From: Clostridiales bacterium Firm_16 | GTDB taxonomy: Bacteria; Bacillota; Clostridia; Saccharofermentanales; Saccharofermentanaceae | Assembly: GCA_001604185.1 (NCBI GenBank) | Contig: LVAV01000054.1 | Location: 124,001 to 188,000 of the forward strand | Length of the DNA: 64,000 nucleotides | Direction of reading: 5' to 3' | Shown: in pieces, positions 33,789-43,020 of the stretch | Numbering within the stretch: the first letter of the stretch is position 1 | Layout of the letters: every line of letters begins with the position of its first letter | Made by a program: the position numbers and the translations under genes | The notes under the pieces: generated by a model | What the model was told of the DNA's origin: nothing | What the model saw: the letters and a program-made list of their open reading frames with translations, nothing else | The model's database searches: none

Positions 33789-35534
33789 TTAATAGTACAT
33801 CTCCTCGATCCCGTAGAAGGCATCTTCCAGATTGCATCCGCCGATGATAGTGGTACCGTCATCCTTGAACACCATCTGAAGCAGATACATCACATGACCT
33901 TCGTTGTCACTGGTCGGAGACATAGTCTGAAGAATGATCGTCTGTTTCTGCGGGTTGTAAGCTACGATCGCGAGGGAAGTCTCCGCCGGGAGATCGAACC
34001 CTTCCACCGAATTCAGATTCTCATCGACTGTGTATGCATACATAACACTCTTGGTGATCAGACCCAGTTCATAAGAACGGAAGAAATCCGATTTGGTCGT
34101 AGGAAAACCATGACATCCGAGAACACTAAAGTCCGCTTCAGAAGAATGAGGAGTGATCACACCCGAACGATAGAACATAGGGAAATTGTTCGGATCGATA
34201 TAGGTGGTATCAGTAAAGAAAAAATCGACGTAGTCTACATAGGTCAGTTTTCCGTCCCCGATCTTGAATATGTATGTATCCTCATATCCCTCGATCACGC
34301 CGCAGGTGCAGTAGAGATAGAAACCGTCATCGGTGCGCATAACGAATGCACGCTTGTCGTTCGTTCCGATGGAAACATCATCCGACAGCTTGTCGAACTC
34401 GAATGACTTGCCGTTGATATCCACACACAGCTTGCCCTTCATGAGGTCCGCGTTTTCTACGGCAAAATCGAACTTAACGGTGTCAACTTTTCCGTCTCCG
34501 GTGACGTCCCATTCCAGCGTCTGATTTGCATCGAAAAAGAGCGTGTAGAATTCCGGGGTGCTTCCAAAGTAGGCCATGTTGACCTGATCTTCCATTCCGA
34601 CGATGGAGATCTTGAACCAGTCTTCACGATACATCCCTCTCGGATCCGGCAGAAGGATACCGTCATAGGTAATGCCGAAGACCGGATTATCAGATTTCAA
34701 CTGGTCCATTACCGTCTTCACGTTTTCTTCGCCCATTTCCGTAGCAGTGATCCGCTTTTCGATCACTTTGAAGAAATCCTTATCAGTACGGAAAAGATCG
34801 CTCAGTGTGAGCTGCGTCTTGGTCTGAGCATCGTAGGTGTAGGACGCGGCTTCAGAACCATCGCAGATGGCGAAAGACACGACCTCGCTGTCCATGCGGA
34901 AGCGGTCGATCGAATAATCGCAATACGTCGGGTAAAGCGACTCGCCCGCGAGTTTCTTCTGATTGAGATTTTCAACCGCCTTGTCGTATTCGGTCTGGCT
35001 GATCTTGATCCATGGATTAAACACGTCATCGAAAATCTTCGATTCCAGATCTTTGTAATTCGGATTTTGGAACAAAAGATACGGACATTCCATCGAGACA
35101 AATCCATATCCCGGCTCATCTCCGGACGTATCCATAAGATTGACACCATCGCGACGATAGTAGATCGTGGATTCCAGATTCTCCAGAGGTTTGGACGGAT
35201 CTTTCTTCGTTGTGGTCTCAGAAGTGGTCTCCGACTCAGTAGGGGCCGCGGTCGTGTCACTGGTCTCCGAAGTGGATTCCTCAGTAGATTCTGTAGTACT
35301 TTCCTCGGTCGGCTTTTCTGTGGTAGATTCTGTTGTGGACTCCTCAGTTGTGGATTCTTCTGTTGTAGATTCCTCGGTAGTGGACTCCTCTGTGGTCTTA
35401 GAAGTTGTGTCCTCTGTGGTTTCGACTTCCTCGGTGGTTTCTCTTGTGGTACGCGTCTTCTGCGTCGAAGATGTGCATGCTGCAAGAGACAGCACCATCG
35501 ATGCGCCAAGGATCATGGCTATCAGTTTTTTCAT
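33789..35534 (-). CDS. lipoprotein with Glu/Thr/Ser repeats and DUF3298/DUF4163-like region
   Basis: 581 residues. The signal peptide ends LAAC (lipid cysteine at residue 20). Residues of about 25-120 are a low-complexity spacer of TTEES-type repeats (STTEESTTEES), which probably carries the domain through the wall. The next 180 residues resemble the DUF4163/DUF3298 pair of PdaC- and RsiV-like proteins (TKTQLTLSDLFRTDKDFFKVIEKRI). The C-terminal half is beta-rich and has DVTGDGKVDTV, a calcium-loop-like segment. The function is unknown; it is a surface protein. No neighbour suggests a pathway. Confidence 0.65.
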   Translation of the reverse strand: MKKLIAMILGASMVLSLAACTSSTQKTRTTRETTEEVETTEDTTSKTTEESTTEESTTEESTTEESTTESTTEKPTEESTTESTEESTSETSDTTAAPTESETTSETTTKKDPSKPLENLESTIYYRRDGVNLMDTSGDEPGYGFVSMECPYLLFQNPNYKDLESKIFDDVFNPWIKISQTEYDKAVENLNQKKLAGESLYPTYCDYSIDRFRMDSEVVSFAICDGSEAASYTYDAQTKTQLTLSDLFRTDKDFFKVIEKRITATEMGEENVKTVMDQLKSDNPVFGITYDGILLPDPRGMYREDWFKISIVGMEDQVNMAYFGSTPEFYTLFFDANQTLEWDVTGDGKVDTVKFDFAVENADLMKGKLCVDINGKSFEFDKLSDDVSIGTNDKRAFVMRTDDGFYLYCTCGVIEGYEDTYIFKIGDGKLTYVDYVDFFFTDTTYIDPNNFPMFYRSGVITPHSSEADFSVLGCHGFPTTKSDFFRSYELGLITKSVMYAYTVDENLNSVEGFDLPAETSLAIVAYNPQKQTIILQTMSPTSDNEGHVMYLLQMVFKDDGTTIIGGCNLEDAFYGIEEMYY

Positions 35535-35759
35535 AAACCCTCATTCCTCCTATTCGCGAGCATTTCCTCCCGCCTCGCGAAAAACTCTTTCCTATCCTCT
35601 TTGGTGTTTTCATTTAACACTACATACGATGGAAAATCAAGGATTCGGGCATTCAGCAGCGTGCCCCGCGGGCTGTTCGTAAGCGCTCCACGATCCGCTA
35701 AACTGAGATTTACGATCGTCTGGATTACAATACAAATCCTATCACCCTATAAATAGTGG

Positions 35760-35765
35760 TATAAT
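35760..35765 (+). promoter_or_regulatory. probable -10 box before the NrnA-like gene
   Basis: TATAAT lies 36 bases before the start codon at 35801. No convincing -35 box is at the right distance. Confidence 0.4.
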
Positions 35766-35800
35766 AAACCTTGGGATGAAAAAAGATCGAGGGTAATAAT

Positions 35801-36778
35801 ATGTCGAAGTTAGATGAATTAGTGTCTCTTATCCAAGGGAAGAGAGTCGTTATTCAGACTCACAATTTTCCGGATCCGGATGCGGTGGCTACTGCGTTTG
35901 GACTTCAGTATCTGCTGAAAGTAAGGGGGATCGATTCCGATATCGTTTATTTCGGCACGTTCGACAAAGTTACCCTGCGCCTGATGACGGAACTGCTCAA
36001 GATCAAGACCACACAGGCCGAGAATTTCGCGAGCAGCGAGGATGATTATCTCATCAACGTAGACGGGCAGAAGAACAATGCCAACTTTACCGACATGATC
36101 GGTCAAGAGATCGCCTGCATCGATCACCACCCGTGGGTAACCGATTACGAATATGCTTTCGTGGACCACCGGATCGTAGGCGCATGTGCCACCATAATCG
36201 TGGACTATTTCCGAGAGAACGATATCGAGGTACCGGCAGACGTAGCGACAGCGCTGCTTTATGCCATCAAGGTCGATACCCAGAACTTCACCAAGAACGT
36301 AACCGCAGACGATATTGCGGCTTTTGCCATGTTGAATTCTCTGGCGGACCAGGCCTTGATTCTCCGACTCGACAGTAACGAACTGGAGATCGATGATCTC
36401 CGTGCATACGGTGCCGCGATCCAGAATCTCTACGCCAGCAAAGGACTTGGTTTCGTACACATTCCTTTCGACTGCCCGGACCGTCTGATCGCTATGGTGT
36501 CCAGCTTCATTCTTTCGCTGGACTGCGTTGTGCTTTCTGTTGTATATGCAGAGCGGGGAAAGGGCATGAAGTTCTCCATCCGTTCCGAACTGGCCAATCT
36601 TAACGCCGGTGACCTGATCCATGTCGCTTTGCAAGGTATCGGTGATGGAGGCGGACACCCCATGATGGCCGGCGGCATTATCTTCGCGGATAAGATCGCA
36701 GAACTCGGCGATGACCCAGATGCAGAGATCCGCCGTCGTTTCCTGGAAGCATATGACGATCTGAAAAAGAACTCCTGA
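35801..36778 (+). CDS. DHH/DHHA1 phosphoesterase, NrnA-like
   Basis: 325 residues. The DHH domain begins VVIQTHNFPDPDAVATAFG and has CIDHHPW; the C-terminal DHHA1 domain has the glycine-rich substrate loop GDGGGHPMMAGG. Proteins of this layout (NrnA family) hydrolyse 2-5 base RNA fragments and 3'-phosphoadenosine 5'-phosphate in the cytoplasm, finishing RNA decay. Its length is normal for the family. A GAGGGTAATAAT region precedes the ATG and a TATAAT lies upstream. It is transcribed alone, divergent from the lipoprotein gene. Confidence 0.88.
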   Translation: MSKLDELVSLIQGKRVVIQTHNFPDPDAVATAFGLQYLLKVRGIDSDIVYFGTFDKVTLRLMTELLKIKTTQAENFASSEDDYLINVDGQKNNANFTDMIGQEIACIDHHPWVTDYEYAFVDHRIVGACATIIVDYFRENDIEVPADVATALLYAIKVDTQNFTKNVTADDIAAFAMLNSLADQALILRLDSNELEIDDLRAYGAAIQNLYASKGLGFVHIPFDCPDRLIAMVSSFILSLDCVVLSVVYAERGKGMKFSIRSELANLNAGDLIHVALQGIGDGGGHPMMAGGIIFADKIAELGDDPDAEIRRRFLEAYDDLKKNS

Positions 36779-36840
36779 TCCTGGTGCCCCGACCGCACTA
36801 TTCAGAGGTTGCGTCATAGCGCGTCGGACGGATTTCCGTG

Positions 36841-38400
36841 TTACAGTGTCGAAACCTCGAAAACATCCCGATATTCGGAACTATTTCGATGCAGGAAGAG
36901 CAGGTACGAATCCGATATAAGCAGCTTGCAGTCTTCCTCGTAACGAAGAGCACCCGTCACGTCAACTTCGTACTTGTCTATGAGCACCGGGGACGCAAGA
37001 TCCAGATCGTCTTTGTAGATCTGAAGTTCTGAGCCCTCAAGAAGTGCATAATAGAACACTCCCTTATACACATTGTATGCAAGAGCTTTTTCTACATGAT
37101 TGTAAGCCTCTTTTTTGAGTCCTGAACCGGAACTGATGTGAAACAGATCATAATTCCGTGACCACTTTTCCTCGATCCCCAGTTCCGAACTCGAATATGG
37201 CTCTCGGCCGATGCTGATCTTTCTTTCGGCGTTGTAAAATATCAGATGCTCGGTGTGGTAACCGGGGTAATAGTACTGCAGATTCTGATAGCACACTTTA
37301 ATATGAGAAGAAAATGATTTGCAATTCCAGGCATACTTCTCCAAAGAAGATTTATCCATCTTACCGTTGCTGACCTTTATTCTCCAGATCTCGTCGGATA
37401 TTTCATTTAACCCGTCGATATTTTCCTTGTACACTTCGACGCTGAAATACAGATGCTCGCCACGTACGCTCAGCAGTCTGAACTGCTGGTTCAGGAAAAG
37501 ATACTTAAGGTCTTCCGAAACGTCATCGGCTGAGAACTCATCACGGCTCTGATCCTTCACGTTCAGACTGCAAAGCGTAGTCTGCACCGCGTACCTCACA
37601 TAGAAGATCGTGTTCTGGTAGTTAGTCACGTTTCCTGCGCACCCGCCATCCAGACGCTCGGTCTCGCCGTTCTTCGAGATCCGCATCAGATCCCTTACTG
37701 TGTTGTTTTCACTCGACGGATTTACGAGGATGGCATAGATCGTATCGTCGACAGAGACAGTACTGTTCAGGCTGTTGACCGCTTTATCCTCGACACGCTC
37801 TTCAATATGGGATAAGTCATCGCTATAATTCTCATATCCCACTTTCTTCATGGGCCGTAACGTGAAGAATGCGCAGACACATACGAACGCGGCGACCAGC
37901 ACCATTGCCGGGACAAGACGAGGAAGTTTCAGAGTTTTTGCCGAAAGAAAGAAAAGAATGCCCTTGACGATCAGTACCAGCAGTAACCAGACATTGAAGA
38001 CCACGAAGCCGGCAAGGCTCTGTGTGGTGGTTTCCAGTGAGCATTTGAAGTGGAAAAGAAGTATAAGAGCGATGCTGCCGATAATGATCACGACGTTGGC
38101 GGTCAGTTCGTAGATTCGCGGAATGATTGAGGTCTCGAATTTGCCCGCTTCTTTATGTGCCCAAAAGAGGGACTGGATCAGAAGCAGAAGTCCCAGGATG
38201 AGGGTTGCGCGCCATAGGACGATGAGAGTATCGACCTTGGGCTGAGCTATCTCGGAGTTAAAGACCTCGAGAAGTTTTGCCGACAGTTTCCAGGTGAAAG
38301 GCATACCCTTAAAAAAAGAGAAAATAAGAAAGATCACTGTTAGCAATACAGAGACCAGCTTGGTAAGGATGTTGTCCTGCGAGTCTATCTCATTATTCAT
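36841..38400 (-). CDS. membrane protein with DUF5050-like extracellular domain, unknown
   Basis: 519 residues beginning MNNEIDSQDNILTKLVSVLL after CGGAGGTTTACG; the frame is open further upstream, but that part runs across the tRNA gene and is not real. Five hydrophobic helices lie in about the first 200 residues, after which an extracellular beta-rich part has repeats such as DDTIYAILVNPSSENNTV and NTIFYVRYAVQ, like DUF5050 propeller-type domains. No enzyme motif is visible. It is a single gene and its role is not known. Confidence 0.65.
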   Translation of the reverse strand: MNNEIDSQDNILTKLVSVLLTVIFLIFSFFKGMPFTWKLSAKLLEVFNSEIAQPKVDTLIVLWRATLILGLLLLIQSLFWAHKEAGKFETSIIPRIYELTANVVIIIGSIALILLFHFKCSLETTTQSLAGFVVFNVWLLLVLIVKGILFFLSAKTLKLPRLVPAMVLVAAFVCVCAFFTLRPMKKVGYENYSDDLSHIEERVEDKAVNSLNSTVSVDDTIYAILVNPSSENNTVRDLMRISKNGETERLDGGCAGNVTNYQNTIFYVRYAVQTTLCSLNVKDQSRDEFSADDVSEDLKYLFLNQQFRLLSVRGEHLYFSVEVYKENIDGLNEISDEIWRIKVSNGKMDKSSLEKYAWNCKSFSSHIKVCYQNLQYYYPGYHTEHLIFYNAERKISIGREPYSSSELGIEEKWSRNYDLFHISSGSGLKKEAYNHVEKALAYNVYKGVFYYALLEGSELQIYKDDLDLASPVLIDKYEVDVTGALRYEEDCKLLISDSYLLFLHRNSSEYRDVFEVSTL

Positions 38401-38472
38401 CGTAAACCTCCGATTTTTCTCCCTAGGTCGCATTATAACAGAATCAGCCGGCCCTGCATATCGTACACTTAA

Positions 38473-38523
38473 AAGAAAAAGCCCCCCATTCATCGTACAT
38501 CGCTGTACAAGAAATGGGGGTAA
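38473..38523 (-). terminator. terminator after tRNA-Ser
   Basis: On the minus strand CCCCCATTTC and GATGAATGGGGGG enclose TTGTACAGCGATGTAC, which itself pairs, and CTTTTTCTTTT follows. It is 13 bases beyond the tRNA 3' end. Confidence 0.8.
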
Positions 38524-38535
38524 CTTCAATAAAAC

Positions 38536-38627
38536 TGGCGGAGACGGAGGGATTCGAACCCTCGAGCCGGTTACCCCGGCTAACGCATTTCGAGTGCGCC
38601 CCGTTATGACCACTTCGATACGTCTCC
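38536..38627 (-). tRNA. tRNA-Ser (anticodon CGA)
   Basis: The minus strand folds into a 92-base class II tRNA with long variable arm: acceptor GGAGACG pairs with CGTCTCC, the T arm has GGTTCGAATCC and the encoded end is GCCA. The anticodon loop CTCGAAA gives CGA, reading UCG serine codons. A terminator follows. CCA is encoded in the gene. Confidence 0.95.
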
Positions 38628-38848
38628 ACGTTATGGATCGCGGCTCGTGACGCCTGATTTCGGAATCCCGGCACATGAACGCGAATTGCTATTCGATTAT
38701 AAGAGTATGGCGGGGTTCCGTCAAGTCAGGGCCTGATTTGTAAAAATCAAACCAATTGTATATTTTTTGTGTATTCGTGTCGTAGTTTATTGATGAGAAT
38801 TTGAAAAAGGGGTAACATATTTTCAGAGATAACAATGGGGTACATATA

Positions 38849-39499
38849 ATGACAGACGAACTGAAGGACATCATCTATAGTGATCTTTTCCGGTATACCG
38901 GCAATACGAGACGATATAAGAACGTCTTCTTTACGTATGTGGAAGAGATGATGACCAGCCCGGAGTTCCACTTTATCAGTAATTTCCGTCATTGCAACTA
39001 CCATTACCTCAAGACCCAGACCAAGATCCGCGACTTTAAGTACTATTTCCATAAGGTATGCCTGCGGCTCTGCAGTCACGCGCTGGACAGAAAGTCCAGA
39101 AAGTACCATTTCCAGATCCCGTACGAGACGAAGATCGATAAAGGCTTCTATATCGCGCATTTCGGACGAATCATCATTCACCCGAAGTCCGTGATCGGCC
39201 ATAATGTCAATATTTCCACCGGCGTCGTCATCGGAACCCAGTTCCGTGGCTCGAGACGTGGCTCGCCGACCATCGGCAACTACGTATGGGTCGGTGCCAA
39301 TGCCGTGATCGTCGGCAAGATCAAGATCGGCAACAACGTTCTGATCGCGCCGGGCGCCTACGTGAACTTTGACGTACCGGACAACTCCATCGTCATCGGC
39401 AACCCGGGCCTGATCCGCCAGTCTGCCGGTGCGACACTGGGATACATCAACAATACGATCCTCTTTGACGAGTACAACGTCCGCTCGGGCGATTCCTGA
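38849..39499 (+). CDS. serine O-acetyltransferase-like hexapeptide enzyme
   Basis: 216 residues. The N-terminal 100 residues are helical and the C-terminal part is a left-handed beta-helix with IAHFGRIIIHPKSVIGHNV and IGNYVWVGANAVIVGKIKIG. The pattern is that of serine acetyltransferase CysE and of related surface-sugar acetyltransferases; IAHFGRIIIHPKSVIGHN is close to the CysE H-x-G-x-V-IH type. It would make O-acetylserine for cysteine or modify a surface glycan; no cysteine genes are near, so the second is possible. It ends 33 bases before the peptidase gene and may be its operon partner. Confidence 0.75.
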   Translation: MTDELKDIIYSDLFRYTGNTRRYKNVFFTYVEEMMTSPEFHFISNFRHCNYHYLKTQTKIRDFKYYFHKVCLRLCSHALDRKSRKYHFQIPYETKIDKGFYIAHFGRIIIHPKSVIGHNVNISTGVVIGTQFRGSRRGSPTIGNYVWVGANAVIVGKIKIGNNVLIAPGAYVNFDVPDNSIVIGNPGLIRQSAGATLGYINNTILFDEYNVRSGDS

Positions 39500-39532
39500 C
39501 GGGAGAGGCGAAGAGATAAAGGAAGATAAGTC

Positions 39533-40765
39533 ATGATCGATGTAACGGGATACCGGATCCCTCAAAGCGAGTATTTGAAACGACGCGCCAGCCTTTTTAC
39601 CAAGATCGAAGAAGGCACGGCGGTCGTTCTTTTTGCGGGAAAAGCACCCGTGGCGTCTCTGGATGAGGCCTATCCTTTCCTGGCCAACCGTACTTTCTTC
39701 TATTTCTGCGGCATCGAGCAGGAGAACTCGGTGTTGCTCCTGATCAAGCGCGGAAATGCTCCGGAGGACTGGGAGGAGAGGCTTTATATCTTCCCGAGAG
39801 AGCCGGAGAAGGAGAAGTGGACCGGCCGGCGCCTTGCTACGGAAGAAGCGGAAGAGATCTCTGGCATTTCGGATATCCGGACGCTGGATCTTCTGGACAA
39901 GGAACTGGACGATCTGCTGGGAGAATCCTTCAATATTGCCTGGGATGAGACCGATATTTCACCTGCAAGAGCCGCTTTCGGCAAGAAAGTGGCAGAGAGT
40001 GACCGGTTCGACTCCGTGACCGATATTTCTGGCTTTGTAACAATGTTACGCGTGGTCAAAAGCCCCGCTGAGGTCGACGCAATCACGAAAGCCATCCAGG
40101 TTACGGAGGAAGCGCTGGCTGTTCTGGAGCAATCTCTCTATCCGGGTATGCGGGAGTGCGAAGTCTTCGCCATACAGGAAGCAGAGATGATCAAGCGCGG
40201 ATCACTTTTCCAGTCCTTCTCCACCATCACGGCGGGCGGGAAGAACACTTTGTGCCTTCACTATCCGACGCCCACCGAGCGGATCGAGGACGGAGACATG
40301 ATTCAGATCGATACCGGCGCGCGGGCAGGGGGCTACTGCTCCGATATTTCCAGAGCCTACGCAGTCAACGGCAAGAGGAACGAACGGCAGCAGGCGCTTT
40401 TCGAGCTGATATGCGAATGCAAGAAAACGGCGCTGGCAACAATTAAGCCGGGCAGTACTATTGCCAAAGTCAACGAAGAGACGAAGAAGACGGCAGCCGC
40501 GGGCCTTCGGGACCTGGGTCTGATCCCGCATTCCGAGAAGAATCCGCTGGAAGCCGTGAAGAAATACTACTGGCATAACACACTTCACCACATGGGACTT
40601 GACGTACACGATGTCTGTGACCGGGAGATGGTCTTCGTACCGGGCATGGTCTTTGCCGTAGAACCGGGAATCTATATTCCGGAATGGGGTTTCGGATTCC
40701 GTGTGGAGGACGATGTGCTGCTGTCCCAGGAAGGCGCGCGCTATCTTTCCCACCCACAATCCTAA
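39533..40765 (+). CDS. pepP: Xaa-Pro aminopeptidase (M24B family)
   Basis: 410 residues. An N-terminal creatinase-like domain (1-170) is followed by the pita-bread metallopeptidase domain. Metal ligands are visible: IQIDTGARAGGYCSDISRAYAVNG (two Asp), HHMGLDVHDVCD (His), VFAVEPGIYIPE (Glu) and GFRVEDDVLL (Glu). The enzyme removes N-terminal residues before proline and uses two Mn2+ ions. It acts in the cytoplasm. The ATG follows AGGAAGATAAGTC. It probably shares a transcript with the acetyltransferase gene before it. Confidence 0.92.
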   Translation: MIDVTGYRIPQSEYLKRRASLFTKIEEGTAVVLFAGKAPVASLDEAYPFLANRTFFYFCGIEQENSVLLLIKRGNAPEDWEERLYIFPREPEKEKWTGRRLATEEAEEISGISDIRTLDLLDKELDDLLGESFNIAWDETDISPARAAFGKKVAESDRFDSVTDISGFVTMLRVVKSPAEVDAITKAIQVTEEALAVLEQSLYPGMRECEVFAIQEAEMIKRGSLFQSFSTITAGGKNTLCLHYPTPTERIEDGDMIQIDTGARAGGYCSDISRAYAVNGKRNERQQALFELICECKKTALATIKPGSTIAKVNEETKKTAAAGLRDLGLIPHSEKNPLEAVKKYYWHNTLHHMGLDVHDVCDREMVFVPGMVFAVEPGIYIPEWGFGFRVEDDVLLSQEGARYLSHPQS

Positions 40766-40780
40766 CAAGGCTGTAACACA

Positions 40781-40796
40781 GCGGTTAAAAAACCGC
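40781..40796. repeat. short perfect palindrome in the pepP-hydrolase gap
   Basis: GCGGTTAAAAAACCGC is a perfect inverted repeat, 16 bases after the pepP stop. It could be a weak terminator or an operator of the next gene. Confidence 0.35.
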
Positions 40797-40853
40797 CGTA
40801 GAATTATCTTAGGAGAATAGGATATATAGGAAGAAAGGGAAGGAGGCGCGAAG

Positions 40854-41900
40854 GTGCCGCTCGAAATCATTATCATTCTGATCATCGTTGTGCTTCTGCT
40901 GCTGATGGCAGGCATGGTGGCGATCCTGATCTATTCCCATGCGGTCCGCCTGGCGTACCGTTTCTTCGGTCGTCCTGAGGCAAAACCGCCCTATGACAGA
41001 TCACCTCTCTCCATTGATCAGAACACGATCTTCGGCCGTGGCCAGAACTGGTTCTACAGCAACCGCATGAATGTCCTGGACTGGCAGATGACCGCTTTCG
41101 ACGGGATCAAGCTCTACGCGTATTTCCTTCCGGCAGCTAAGAAAGAAACGAAAGAAGTCGTGATCCTGCTTCACGGCTATAACGACCATCCCTCCGTTAT
41201 GGCGGCTTTCGCCCAGCTTCATCTGGAGAAGAGGGACTGCCACATCCTGATCCCGCATCTTCGTGCGCATGGTATGAGCGACGGCAATGTGGTGGGATAC
41301 GGACTTTATGACAGTCAGGACATCGTGATGTGGATGCAGTATCTGCAGACCCGGCTGGGCCCGGATCTGTCCATCATACTCCACGGACGTTCCATGGGCG
41401 CCGCGGCGGCCATTATGGCAGCAGGATCCGGAATCGCCCCGGACAGTCTCCGAGGCATCATCGCGGACAGTTCTTTTGACGCATTAGACCGGCTTATGGC
41501 TCATCTTTACCAGAGAGACCACCGGTTCTTCGTCCGCCCCTTCCTGATGCTGGTGCGGTCCATCACCATGAAGCGCTTCGGGTTCCCCATCGAGAAGGAT
41601 GCCCCCGAGGAGATCGCTTCCCGCATTGAAGTGCCGGTACTGCTGTTCCACGGTACCGACGACGAACTGGTGCCTTCCACCATGAGTGACAATGTCTATA
41701 ACCGCATCCGCGCACCGAAGCGGATCTGCTTTATCGAAGGGGCCAAGCACTGCATGTCCTATAACGACGCCCCGGAGAAGTATTCTGCGGAGATCGACCG
41801 CTTCCGGGAGAATATCGCCGACAACGAGTGGCAGCGCCTGATCGGACGCCGTTCTGCACGCGTAGAGGAGCCCGAAGAAGAGGACGAGACGGAAGATTGA
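40854..41900 (+). CDS. membrane-anchored alpha/beta hydrolase
   Basis: 348 residues, GTG start behind GGAAGGAGG. One transmembrane helix (about 4-27) precedes a serine-hydrolase domain (FrsA/YqkD type): HGYNDHPS, nucleophile elbow HGRSMGAA, aspartate in FHGTDDELVPS and histidine in EGAKHCMSYND. The anchor places the enzyme domain outside or inside depending on topology; outside is favoured by the short basic cytoplasmic end being absent, but this is unclear. A Glu/Asp-rich C-terminus follows. Substrate unknown. Confidence 0.8.
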   Translation: MPLEIIIILIIVVLLLLMAGMVAILIYSHAVRLAYRFFGRPEAKPPYDRSPLSIDQNTIFGRGQNWFYSNRMNVLDWQMTAFDGIKLYAYFLPAAKKETKEVVILLHGYNDHPSVMAAFAQLHLEKRDCHILIPHLRAHGMSDGNVVGYGLYDSQDIVMWMQYLQTRLGPDLSIILHGRSMGAAAAIMAAGSGIAPDSLRGIIADSSFDALDRLMAHLYQRDHRFFVRPFLMLVRSITMKRFGFPIEKDAPEEIASRIEVPVLLFHGTDDELVPSTMSDNVYNRIRAPKRICFIEGAKHCMSYNDAPEKYSAEIDRFRENIADNEWQRLIGRRSARVEEPEEEDETED

Positions 41901-41952
41901 GCGCGGGGATTTCCTTCTTCGAGGTTTTTATCCGTGAAAAGAACTGAAACTG

Positions 41953-41981
41953 TTGATTTTCCAAGTTTCAGGTGCTACAAT
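41953..41981 (+). promoter_or_regulatory. promoter of the thiT riboswitch transcript
   Basis: TTGATT (41953-41958), a 17-base spacer and TACAAT (41976-41981) lie 15 bases before the riboswitch. Confidence 0.6.
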
Positions 41982-41995
41982 AGCGACGATTCAGA

Positions 41996-42091
41996 AATGA
42001 GGGGAGCTGGCATAGCGAGCCGGCTGAGAGGGGGCGATCCATCGCGCCGACCCGGATGACCTGAACCGGATAATGCCGGCGGAGGGAACAT
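41996..42091 (+). ncRNA. TPP riboswitch (thi box)
   Basis: The classic conserved parts are all present: GGGGAGC, GGCTGAGAGG, GACCC, CTGAACCGGATAATGCCGGC and GGAGGGAA. It binds thiamine pyrophosphate and here should switch off thiT, the thiamine transporter gene directly downstream. GAAGC-GTGG-GCTTC followed by TTCTTTT (42096-42117) is the likely terminator hairpin. Confidence 0.96.
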
Positions 42092-42095
42092 AAGT

Positions 42096-42117
42096 GAAGC
42101 GTGGGCTTCTTCTTTTG
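42096..42117 (+). terminator. riboswitch expression-platform terminator
   Basis: GAAGC and GCTTC pair around GTGG and are followed by TTCTTTT, right after the TPP aptamer and before the thiT ribosome site. Confidence 0.65.
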
Positions 42118-42153
42118 CTCTTGGGGTGCCGGGATAAAAGGAGGAGTATTTTT

Positions 42154-42855
42154 ATGTCTAATGATCTGAAAAACGATCAGGAGATCGTGGATGAGCAGAT
42201 CTCCATCGCCGAACAGAAAAAGCGTCGCGCCGAGGAGCAGAAGGCTTCTGAGCGCGTGAAAAACCGCGAGATGATCCTTTCCATCGCAACAGGTGGTATC
42301 TGTATTGCGTTAAGTTATGTGCTTTCCCTGGTGAAGCTTTATGAAATGCCGCAGGGCGGTACCATCACGCCGGCTTCGATGCTGCCGTTGATCTTCTTCT
42401 GCCTGAGCTTCGGTGCGAAGAAAGGCTTCTGCGCTACCTTCGTATACAGCCTGCTGCAGCTGATCGGCGGTTATCTCATGAACTTCCCGCAGGTCATGCT
42501 GGACTATATCGTTGCTTTCACCCTGATCGGTGCGGCCGGATTCTTTGCCGCTTCGGCCAAGAAGAGAATCGAAGTGAAGAACCCGATCAAGCGTCTGAAA
42601 CTCATTAAGTTCTGGCGTATCGGCGCAGGTGTCTTCGTTGCTTTTGCACTGCGTTTCGTATCCCATCTGCTTTCCGGCGTCATCTTCTACGCAGAATATG
42701 CCGGCGACCAGAATCCATGGGTATACTCTACACTTTATAACGGAACGTTCCTTCTGGTAGAAGCCGCGATCACCGCCATTATCCTGATCGGTGTGTCCAT
42801 TGCCCTGGGCCTGCTCCGGGTCAAGATCGTATCCGAAGATAAAGCAAGCAAATAA
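42154..42855 (+). CDS. thiT: ECF thiamine transporter S component ThiT
   Basis: 233 residues starting MSNDLKNDQEIVDEQ behind AAAAGGAGGAG. After a charged cytoplasmic end of about 47 residues there are six hydrophobic segments, typical of a Thia_YuaJ/ThiT substrate-binding subunit; IALSYVLSLVKLYEMPQGG and SMLPLIFFCLSFGAKKG match the family. It captures thiamine in the membrane and works with a shared ECF ATPase/transmembrane module, which is not in the window. Its 5' leader is a TPP riboswitch, so it is made when thiamine is low. Confidence 0.92.
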   Translation: MSNDLKNDQEIVDEQISIAEQKKRRAEEQKASERVKNREMILSIATGGICIALSYVLSLVKLYEMPQGGTITPASMLPLIFFCLSFGAKKGFCATFVYSLLQLIGGYLMNFPQVMLDYIVAFTLIGAAGFFAASAKKRIEVKNPIKRLKLIKFWRIGAGVFVAFALRFVSHLLSGVIFYAEYAGDQNPWVYSTLYNGTFLLVEAAITAIILIGVSIALGLLRVKIVSEDKASK

Positions 42856-43020
42856 AGCAAGTTAGCCGGGTGTATCACTTGCACGAGTTCTTTCCCGAAA
42901 GGAAAGAGAAAAATGTGCGAATGGCAAATGAAAAAACTGGCATAATCCTCTCTAAGTATGGTATGATTGTATGAAATATTTTCTAATGTAATCATATATA
43001 CAAAGGGAGGATTTCAATTT

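Noticed and set aside
38413-38676. Upstream extension of the 519-residue membrane protein gene
   Set aside because: It would run through tRNA-Ser and its terminator; the ATG at 38400 with CGGAGG is a proper start.
42856-43020. Purine riboswitch or PurR operator before guaB
   Set aside because: No conserved aptamer bases or PurR-type boxes are visible in the leader.
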